A DNA stretch of 64,000 nt from Monocercomonoides exilis (Eukaryota; Preaxostyla; Oxymonadida; Polymastigidae). Made by a program: the position numbers and the translations under genes. This document shows positions 51,643 through 62,500 of the stretch, in pieces. The notes below the pieces were generated by a model. That model was not told where the DNA came from and made no database searches. It saw nothing but the letters and a program-made list of their open reading frames with translations. The stretch covers positions 930,001-994,000 of the forward strand of contig LSRY02000016.1 in the NCBI GenBank assembly GCA_001643675.2. Direction: 5' to 3'. Each line of letters starts with the position of its first letter. Within the stretch, counting starts at the first letter, position 1.

Positions 51643-54600
51643 ATGTTCCTTCTTTCCCAAACTGTTTATTTCCAACAAAAATATTTATTTATTTGTTTAA
51701 TATTTTTCTTTCTTACTTTCTCTTTCTCTTTCTCAGCCCACCTTCACCTCGCGCAACCAGCCGCGGTTCAAGAACCCTCTGCGCATTGTCTGCCCAGATG
51801 CTCCCTTGAAGCAGCATGTGACACTTCCCGATGAAGAGCACGTGGCAGTCGTGGTGGGAGGCGATGGAGCAAGCGGGGTGAGCCACGTGAAGGTGGTGAA
51901 TGCAGTGACAGGGAAAGAGGTGAAAGTGTGGAAGAGGAAGAAGACGCCAGCTGAGAAGCTGAAGGACCAGGTGATTGCAGAGGGGAAAGCAGATGGGCTG
52001 TTTGACGATGCGATGGAGGAAGCAGCGAGGGACGAGCAAGTGAACAGGCCATTCCGAGCAATCGCTGCTGGGCCATCGTCGTCGATGACGATGGTGCCAT
52101 CTCCGCTGTCTGCCTCGTCATCGTCGCTGTCTTCGTCCCCGACTCCTTCTTCTTCTTCTTCGCCTTCTCTGACGCCTTCTCTCTCCACTCTGCGTTCGCA
52201 TTCCCGTTCCCATTCCCAATCCAAATCCAAATCTCATTCTCGCTCTCGTTCTCATTCCCATTCGCATTCACATTCGCATTCACATTCCCAATCCAATTCT
52301 CGCTCCCGCTCTCGATCTCCTTTGTCTATGTCTTTGTCGTCTTCTGCCCGCAATACAGCAAATGCTGCTTATTCTTCTTCTTCTATTTCTGCTGCCTCTT
52401 CCCTGTACAGATCCTCCCGCCACCCCCAAACCGCTTTTGAGCTGCGCCCAGACTTATCTCTGCAGAGTGCAGTGAAAAACGGGAAGAGAGACGACGAAGT
52501 GGAAGTTGACTTGGCTCAGCTGCAGCGCATTTGGAGGAAGTTGCACAGGCGCCGGATGCCAATCAGCGAGCTGGCGAAGTTTCTGTTCCCGAAAGTGGAA
52601 GGACCGCTGTGGAAACACTATCAGAACAATATCTACAGACACAAGTGGTTCACAGCGGATACGAGAACTGGGGTGTGTGTGTGTGCGTGTGTGTGTGACA
52701 TGAGCAAAATATCTTTGAGGAAAGAATGAAAGTGATTTTATTGCTTTTGAATTCTATTTATTATTATTATTATTAATATTCATTCTTATAAATGGTAATA
52801 TATCTGTGTTTATCAACTTTTCCTCATCTTTCCTTTGTTTTCTATTTATTCCCTTTCAAATAACACTTCTCACATTTATATGTCATTTCTTTTAACTTTA
52901 GCGCCTCACCATCGCCTTAGAACTCCCCGAGTGTTTCCGCTGCGCTTTCCCCATCTTCCCCCGTTCTGAAAGCGAATATCAATACTTTGATCACAACGAC
53001 GCTGCTGTTAATGCACCATCTTCATCTGATGAGCAAAATATCGCATCTTCAGCAGAGCATTCGAGTTCTGAGCTTCTTAATTCAAAAGGGGAAAGAAGAG
53101 AGAGAGAGAGAAAGGGAAAAGGAAAGGGAAAGGGAGGGTTGAAAGAGATGAAGGAAAGTGGAGGTAACTGCGATGATGATGGGATTGCAGAGGATGATCA
53201 AAAGAACAGGAACAGGAACAGAAATGTTGATGGAAGGGATAATTTAGGAGGGAAGAAATTGAGTGAAGAAGAAGAATGTGACAATGGCAATCAAGATGTT
53301 GATGGAGAAGAGGAAGAAGAAGAAGAAGAAGATGATGATGAAAAGGATGAAGATGATGATATTGAAGAAGATGATTGCGTTCTGATGAATTTGGGGGAAG
53401 AATGTTTGATGAACCTGTTTGAAACATGGAATCCGATGGAAGAGAAAGAAAAATGTGTGTTTTTTATTTTATTTTAATTGTCATCATCATCATTATTGCA
53501 ATTGGTTTTTTATTATTTTTAAAACATATTTCTTTGTTTTTTTGCACAATTCTTGTGAATTCTGATTGAATGATGAAACACTTGCTTATTCTGTTTCATG
53601 CCTTTGCCTATTGATCTTTCAGCGTTGCCTGTCTGGTGGAAGGAATTTGTGACTTCACATTCACGCCAAAGAAAATCAACTGAAAATGCTGAATTGTCAA
53701 ACACATCTCTGTCTCTATCGTTACAAAACTTTGTATGTCCTTTGCGTCTTTTTTTATTAATTCATTATCATTTTTTTTTTTTTTATGTTTATGCAAAAAT
53801 AATTCTTCTTCTCTCTTCCTAAAAATAAAAATAAAATACTGAAACTAAACATTTCACTAACCTAATTATTCTTTTTTTTTTTCCTCATCCCAATCACAAA
53901 CCACCAGATATTCCCACCCTCCACACTCATCAGCGCCTTCGACCACAAGAACCGCATCCTCTTCCGCTCCACCCTGCGAGAAATAGCAGACGTCCCATTT
54001 GCTCTCCCCTCCCCGTCCACCACAACCTCACACCGCTTTGCCTCGGTCATTCCTGACGATGACTTGTCCTCTTTCTCCTTCACCTGTGCTTCGCCTGCTG
54101 TTGGCTACTCCAACATCACCTTGAGCCACGCCCCTTTCCCTTACTGCAACCCAACGCTCATGGCTTCCCCGCCGGCCCAGCTGCTCACCCCGTTCTTCTC
54201 TTCTTCCTCGCTCCGGTACTCCTTTGCCCCTGCATCCGCACACAGCTCTTCGCAAGCTCTGATCCCGCCTTCCATCTTCTCATACACGTCTTCTTCTTCA
54301 TACGTTTCGCAAAGAAACCCGAACTTCCTGATCGACCATCTTCTTCTGCCGCTTCCCAGGCTCATTCCCCGCTGGATTGCGCTCAGCCTCCTCAAAGGCG
54401 AGCACCAGACGCAGCGGTTTCCTGTGTGTGTGGTTCTGAAGCACTCGCCGTCGGTGCCAGAGAAAGTGCGTGTGTGGACGAGAGAAAGAGAGCGGAAGGA
54501 GAACATGCTGGAGGCGATTCAGACAGAAGGTGAGTCTGTTTCCTCTGAAAATGGAGCTTCTTCTTCTTCTGCTGCTGCTGCTGGTTTCAATGGCGATGAC

Positions 54601-55284
54601 TCAGACTCTCAGCGCATTCAGATATCGACGTCGCTCATGTCCACCATTTCTCCTCTGGCGCATTCACATCTGCTTCCTTCAACCCCTTCACCTTCACCTT
54701 CTCTTTCTCCTTCTCCTTCTCTTTCTCCTTCTCCTTCTTCCACATCAGAGCAAGAATCAAGGCAAGAAGATTCCTCGTTTCTTCTAGGCGATTCTGAGTC
54801 GTGCTTTCCGGACATTGGCACCTTCACATTCACAGTTGATGAGCATCTTCTTGTGGCGACGCTGCATTCATTCCTGTTCCATCACTTTCTCCTGCTGAAT
54901 GAAGCACAGCCTGCTTTTGAGCAGAGCGCACAGGCGAATAAAGCGAACGATGGAAGAGCGGAGGGAGAAGGGGAAATGAGCTCGCAAAGGAAAAAACGAA
55001 ATGCATTTTTCTCGCCTTCCAGCACGATAAATTCAAAAAGCACTTCAATAACATCATCATCTTCATCTTCTTATTCTTCTTCTTATTCTCCGTTTTCTTA
55101 TTCCACCATCCCGGTGCCATTTCATAAGCATGTACACTCTCTCCCTTTTCCTTTGTCTCATGCCTCGCTGACGCTTTCTTGCAATGGCATTCCTTTGAAT
55201 CTGTCCCATCACATACAGCACGTGCTGTTTGCTGTGTGGAAAAAAGAACAGCCAGTTGTTATTAATTACCACAGTAACTTTTGA
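51643..55284 (+). CDS. Five-exon Ser/Arg-rich orphan protein (998 aa)
   Basis: Proposed exons: 51643-51663, 51737-52672, 52902-53454, 53623-53732 and 53908-55284. Introns (73, 229, 168 and 175 bp) all have GT...AG ends and the phases sum to 999 codons. The first exon codes only MFLLSQT and is the least certain part, but the exon 2 frame has no early ATG of its own. Exon 2 contains a run of Ser/Arg and Ser/His dipeptides (about residues 160-205), then a helical domain (QLQRIWRKLHRRRMPISELA ... KVEGPLWKHYQNNIYRHKWF). Exon 3 adds LPECFRCAFPIF and a long Glu/Asp run; exon 4 has LPVWWKEFVTSHSRQRKS; exon 5 is Ser/Pro-rich with several hydrophobic strands and ends HVLFAVWKKEQPVVINYHSN. SR dipeptides hint at an RNA- or chromatin-linked nuclear role, but no family was recognised. 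Confidence 0.65.
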
Positions 55285-56593
55285 TTATTTTTGTTTTTGT
55301 TAAAAAAAAAGGTTATTCCTTAATCCATGTGCCTTGTGATATTATTTATTCAAAAAAAATTTTTTTTTATTTTTTGTAATTTTGATTGATGTTTTTCAAA
55401 ATATTGAAACTATTTTTAAAATAGGAGAATTCACCATTTTTTTAAATATATATATATATATATACTTAAATTTTAATTGACATCATTATTCATATTACAC
55501 ACTCAACAGCAAATGCAGGCAAGAGAGGATTAAAAGACTTCTATGATTTAATTTCTTGAAAAGCTGAATATCAAACAAAAACTTTATTTATGTGTTATGA
55601 AAAAGTTTATTATTATTGAAACAAAAATATGCAAGCGCATATGAAATATCTTTTGTGAGAAATCGATAATTTTGAAGTTCATCTTTATTGAACAAACCCA
55701 TAAAATATTTTGATGTTTTCAATTTTGATTTTGTTTGCTTGATTGATAGTTTTGCAAAATTACTCGATGAATAATAGCAAGCCCTTAAATTTTTTCTTTG
55801 TTTAGCTATATGTTTTGGTATATAAGGCTTTTTGTCAGAGAAATATTTTAACAATAATTTCAAAAACCAAATTGAATGAATTACATTCAAAACAAAAATG
55901 AGTGCGCAAATGATTGTTATTAATATGACATCATAATCAGATTTTTTTCAGAATATTTATTGAAAAGCAGCTTTAATGGCATTTTTTAACAATTCATGTT
56001 GCATCCTTTAACCAGCAATATTTCATAAATAAAGAAGAAATATTTTTTCTTGAGATCTTGGTTTTAAGCGACGCCATCGAATCCGAGCTTCTCTGAATTG
56101 AAAATTGAACATATGCTTTGACAATAACAAATTATTATATTTGCTCGAAAAGGAAATATCCTGCGTTGAAGATTATAAAAGCACTGCTTTTCATATTCTT
56201 GTAAAGCAACAAAAGTTTGATAGAAATTTGATGAATTTTCAATATCTTTGAAAATAATATTTTATTCTTAAAAAATTTCTCGGAGAGCAGCACATATTCT
56301 ATTTATAACGCCACAGAGAAATGTTCCATGCTTTTGCTGGTGCGGGCTTTCAAGTCATAAGAATTATAAACAGAAAACGAACAAATAAACATGAAAAAAA
56401 GAAAAGTTCCATTTTTGCTTTGAAAATGGTGCAAAACGCCTCTTGCCACGCCCAACAAAAGCAGAAACACAACCATTCACCCCCCTATTAATGGCGCATA
56501 AGTACAGATTGCAAATGCAAATGTCATTACTGTTCCTGATAAATGCCCCAGATTCCATTTGCACTTTGCAATCCTTTTGCTGAAATGCAGTTC
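55285..56593. other. AT-rich intergenic DNA
   Basis: Contains an (AT)n run near 55447-55464 and poly-T runs. One minus-strand frame (55588-55890, 100 codons, basic) has no recognisable domain or splice context and is not called. No RNA gene was recognised. Confidence 0.5.
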
Positions 56594-59500
56594 TCATAAA
56601 ATACTTCCAGAGCCGCTCCCTTCGGACTCTGCCCCAGAAGCCTTGCGCCGACTGCCGCTGCTGCTCGAATAAGCGTAGCCAATTGCATCAGACATCGTGA
56701 GCACAGCTGCGCCTGCAGGAAAGTGCTGGATGAACTCGCGCTTGAGGCCGACAAGTGTTGGCCTTGCTGGGGCATTGCTGTCCAGGCACGACAGAACGCA
56801 GCCAGAAAATGGGTTCTTTTCAGCAATTCCCATGATAGGTCGTTCTCCATTCACAATCTTCTGTCCTGCCACCTCTGCCTCGTACTCCCCAAATGGGATC
56901 TGGAGCGTAAGGCACTCCCACAACATCATCCCAATCGAGAAGGCAACCGACTCCTTTGTTGCTCCAAGCTTCTTGTTGATCAGCAGCTCTGGCGCCTTCC
57001 ACCTCATGCACTCTTTTCTGTTGTCATCCTCATCCTCAAAGGCGGATGAAGGAGGTGGTGATTTTGTGAATCTCTCGCTCTTCACAGAAACATCAGAGGA
57101 AGATGTGACCATGGTGGAGGCTGAAGAGATGGAGGAAGTGTCAGAGTCTGACGAGCAGTCGGAGTGGAGGGCAATGCAGATGACCATGTGCTCTGAGAAC
57201 AGCACAATGTGGGGACTGAGATTGGCCAAAGAGGAAAGCTCATTTTCCATTTCGTCAAAGGAGTGGAGCGCAAGATTGGCCACCCAGAACAGGATCTGGG
57301 CAACTGTCTGCTCCCTCTCCTTCAAACTCCCAATCGCCATCTCTTTCTTCTCATTCCTTCCATGAAGCAGCATGAACAGCGAATCCCTCAGATCCACAAT
57401 CAATTTCTCATGAGGGGATGAGCAGGCCATTGCATCCACCAAGTTCGACATTGATGAAGTGGTGGGACACAGATCCTCTCCTCGAACAAATGTTGAATCT
57501 GAATCAGTTGTGGATGTGGAAGAGATGGAAGGTGAAGGCGTTCTCTTTCTTGTATCTTTCTCTTCTTCCTCATCTTTCTCCAGTGCCCATTGAGGAATCT
57601 TGTCTGAATCTTTTCCAAGAATGTATTCAGTCGATCCGCTCTCAGAGAGAAGATGCTCCGATGATTCTGAATGTTGCATATTCGTCTCATATATTCTCTT
57701 CTTGATCCTCTCCTCATTCTTTTTCTCGGCCTCTCTTTCTGCTCTCCTCCACTGCTCCTCAGGCGACATCTCCATCGTCACCATCTCAAACGCCTTTGGA
57801 TCCTTTCTGATGTTATCGTTCACAATCTCTCTCAGATCTTCTGCTTCATTCTTCACCTTCTTCCACCGAACAGCCAGAATAACAACAATTGCAAGCAGAA
57901 GCACAACAAATACAACACACACAATCACAATAATTGGCCAAAATGATTTTTCTTTCTTTCCACCTTCAACAATCTTTTCATCTCCACTTGTTTGGGTTAC
58001 ACTCCTGTTCTTCAGAATGAATGATTTTGTCGAAGCTGAAGATTTTCCAAACTCAATTGCTGTGGAGAGTTCTGACCCATCGGCATCTGATGTTAACTTT
58101 GCTGACGGAATTGTTCCAACAACTTCTGTTTCAGAAACAAAGCTATTTTCGTCAAATGGATACCTCTCAACCAACTCCACATCGTTGATTGTGCATATCA
58201 ACTTGAAAGATAGATCGCATGGCAAGAAAAGCGATCCTATGAATTTGATATTGGCCTCGCTCCCAGATTCAGCCAGACTTGCTGATTCCAGATGAGGAAT
58301 GAAAAACGGAGAGGGTCGCCCCTGTGCAGCACCCTTCAAGCTGCAGTCTTCGCTCGTGATCCACAACGAAGTGTTGTCCTTCACGCCATCCCCGCCTTTC
58401 AAGCTGTCAATTGCCAACGAAGCCGAATCGCAGCAGAAGACGTTCCGGCGGAGTGATGGGTATTTCGGCATCGAGGGGCTGTTGTCATAAAACTCGCCTT
58501 TCTCGATTGTCATGCTGCCCGCTGCCAACGACAATCCTCCTGATGACGAATTCGATATTGTCACATCCTTCATCAGTGCTGCTGCATGTGACAAATTGAT
58601 GAGCGATCCATTCCATTTGCAGACACTCTCTTCGCTGCTGGAAATTGTTTGCCTCCCCACAAGCTCGCACATTTGCATAGAAATGACAAGTGCACTGCTG
58701 ACATCCACAATGCTCCCTTTTTTCGACAACGACACACAATCCGAGCACGAGCAGTTTGACAGGTTTATCCGGGCAGAAGGCGAAGATGCCGAAAGGAAGC
58801 ATGCACCAAAAGAGTCACGACTGAAGTTTCTGATGGAAGAACTGCCAAAGGAAACAACTCCCGACATATCTTCGCAAATGGAAATGACACTGCCATTGCG
58901 AGACTTCACTCCATCCACCGCTGCATCATCAATCACCACACTTACACACTCTCCAACTTCAAACAGATTGGACGACAACTCAACCTGCTTCACATCCACC
59001 TTTGCCAAAGACACCTTGCTGCTGCCAGTCAGCCGGAACACTGGCTGCTCAAATGAAATTTCCAATACGGTGCAATTATCGATGAGCAGAAGTCCGCTTT
59101 CAACGCTCAGGAGAGCTGAGTTGAAGGCAATGGGATGGATGCTGTTTGAGGGCACTTCAGATGCAAAAAGGACTGACGAAAGATAAAGCTGCCCATTTGT
59201 CTCACTGATGAGTGATCCTCCTGAAAACGAAAAGGAGGAGCCAACAGAGAACGACAAGCTCTCGATCCGGACTTTCTCTGAGGTTGTGATAATGCTGCTG
59301 CCACATGGGATTGTTGAGTTGAGGAACACCTGCGCCGGCGAAGGCGATTCAAGCGAGCGGATGGTGACATTCAGCACATTGCATCTGCTCAAGATGGCGG
59401 TGCGGCTGGAGATCAGCAGCTGGGAGAACAATGACGGAATGACGTGCAGCAGCCCTTCGCTCAGCGTGCTGCATGGCCCATCCAGCCCTCCGCACTGCTT

Positions 59501-62500
59501 GCTGTCCTCGTGATTGTCCCCGGCCGAAGACACAAACACCGTCTCGCTCTGGTACTTCACAATTCTCTTCAGCAGATCTTCTTCGTCCAGATACATGTCT
59601 GAGGTGCATCCCCATATTGCGAGGTCTTTCACAAATGGGGCTCTGAAGTCCAGCAAAAACTGCCCATCTGCGATCTGTGCTTCTATCGAGCGGCATTTCA
59701 CATACACATCTCTTCCCCGATATGCAGTATTGTCCTTGAACGTGATGTTCGACAGCACAAATGCTGCTGGCTCGGCAGCCGCAGATGTGCATTCCAAAAA
59801 CAAGCCTCCACCCCTTCCAGTTGATGAGCAGAAGCAGTCGGTGATTGAAGAAAACAAGCAGTCAAAACGCCCTCCTTCGTTCAGTCTGAACAAAGCAGCC
59901 CCTCCATTTTTGCATCCAGAACCACCACATTTTTTGATTGTTGTATTGCGGATGACCATTTTTGTTGGGTCAATGCCTGTGCTTCGGAACATTGCGATGT
60001 TGCCAGCTGCACTCTGGGTCACTTCTTCAAGTGTGCTCCACTCCACCACAACACTTTCATCGGCTTCAGCATTCACATTTTCATTTCCAGTTAAAGCCCT
60101 TGCAACATACAACCCGCTTCCGCCTTCCAGCTGGATGTTTTTCATTGTCAAGTTTCTGAATGCCAAGGATGCAGCAGATGCTATTGATGCGATGTCGCAG
60201 GAAAAGGAAAGCGACTGTATTGCCACAAATGCGAAAACAACACTTCCTGCATCCGCTTTAATCAAGCCAAAGTTAATCATGTCTTCTTCTCCTCTTTCTT
60301 CATTTTTTGCGAATGAACAGTCTTTCAGAGTCAACGATCCTTCTCTGGAGCTGACATGAATCAAACTGTTTACACCAGTGGCGAATGAAGATGGCAGAAC
60401 GAATCTTATCAATTCGAAATATGAGATGCCTTGAACATTCATTGCTTCGTCCTCCGCTCCTTCAATAGAAGAGCGACACTCAAGTGAGCACATATCTGTA
60501 TTATTTGAGCTTATTGAAATATCACCAAGATCAACACTTTTTTTGAGAATTCCTTTTCCAATGATGTTAATATTCCTTTCATTTCCTTCAAGCAGCCGAT
60601 CCAAAGAATAATCAATTGACAGGCAAGGATAATCAGAAAGTCCACAAATACACACATCCTTTCCATTGCCCCCAATAAATATCTCTGATCCAAATGTTCG
60701 CCAGAAATAGATCAGTGGAATGGCATTTGTTGTGTCACTTTTATCAAAGCCGCTCAATGAATCCAACGAAATATCTGCCATGTGCTCGAGCACAAATGGA
60801 AGCGAGGCGTTGGTGATGCTCTTTGTCAAGTTTGATGATTCAACAAACAGGTCATTTCCGTATTTTGCAACATTTGGCTTGCTGTTATCAAAAACAGGGG
60901 ATGATATTGAAAATGAAGGATCGCCATCAACCAATGTCAGTGCCATTCCCCCGCCAAGCCCAATCTTGCCTTCTTCGTCAGGGGCAGTGCATCTTGTGAA
61001 AGTACATGAAATGATGTTCAATTGAGTATTCCATTTTATCTGAGCATCAATGGCACCTCCTCTGCTTCCATCAGCCATCACAGAGCATCCATCAAAAACA
61101 TTCCCTTCGATATTAATTTGTGTGTTTTCGTTTTCTATGTTGCTGTTATCAACACTTATACTGCCTCCATTTCCAGTTCTTCGAACAAAAGATATTGCTT
61201 CGCATTTCGTCATGTTCAAATACCTTACATTTCTGCTTTCAACCAAGCATCCGCTTTGCTGCCCATTTCCTGAAAAGTTGCCTTCCACAATTTCGATCGA
61301 AGGTGTTTCTCCACCACTCCCATCAACAATAATCGCACTCTTCTGCCATCCGATTGCATTCCCAAATACATTGTTCATCACAACCTCGCCTCCTTCCACT
61401 TTCACACAGGAAACTCGCAATTCGTTTTTCGATGCAACAATTCCACAGTTCTGAATTGTCAATGTGCTGGAAACACAATGGAAAATACTTCCATAAGATC
61501 CAATTCTTTCTGAGAGTGAAAGCACCACTTCAATGAATGATACTGGACAGTGTGACTCGAATATTCCACTTTGAGCACCAGAAATATCACCAGCTATCCC
61601 ATAATTCGTTTCATTTCCTTCTCCGCTCATACTCCATTCCTCTGTCTTCATGTTCAATTCTTCTCCAAAAAAGAACGGTGAATTCAGCTTGATTGACTTG
61701 TTTTTGCCTGAAAACCTCAAACTTGCTGCTTTTGTAATCGTATCACATGGAACTTGCTCGAATCCACAACCACTGAAGTCATGAGCCTCTTGCCCACCCA
61801 CATGGCATGGCTCTGTGAAGTTATTCCACAGATACACAACAAGCGGTATTTCGAACTCTTCATTTGCTGTTGAGCGCTCAAAGCCGTTCAACTTTTCAAA
61901 GTCATTCAATTCAACATCGAAGCAAAATGTTGTTGTGTTTGCCACTGCACCCAGATCATCAGCATCCAGAAACACATCTTTCCCTTTCCTTCCTTTGCAC
62001 CCAATGAATTGCACACTCTTCAAAACAAAATCAGATGCTCCATCATCCAAAACAAGATATATCCCTCCTCCCAATCCTTTGCTCCCATCTGCATTTGCAG
62101 TTGCATCACACTCCGAAAACCCCACCTTTGCCTCTTGCTCAACCTCACTTCCATTGTTTGGAAGAGCTTCTGTGATATTGCCAACACTGAAGCTCGATCC
62201 ACTTTTCATATGTATCCACAGCCCGCCTCCATTCCCTCTCTCGCTTTTGCACGAACTCATGCTTCCTTCTTCAAACGCAAAAGAGCAGCCATCTTCAAGT
62301 GTGCATTCAATTGCTCCCCCGTTTTGATTTTTCCCCACAAAGTTGGACAGAGTGCAGCTGACAATTTCAACTTTCTTGGCACTTGTGGAAGATATCAAAT
62401 GAGAGGATGCCATCTCTTCTGATTGAGTAATCGAAGAAATGATGCAATCTCTCATCAGAAGTGAAGCCTTCCCCTTCACTTCAAACAAGCCTGATGCACA

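Noticed and set aside
55588-55890. 100-codon basic minus-strand frame
   Set aside because: No domain, no splice context and AT-rich composition; insufficient support for a gene.
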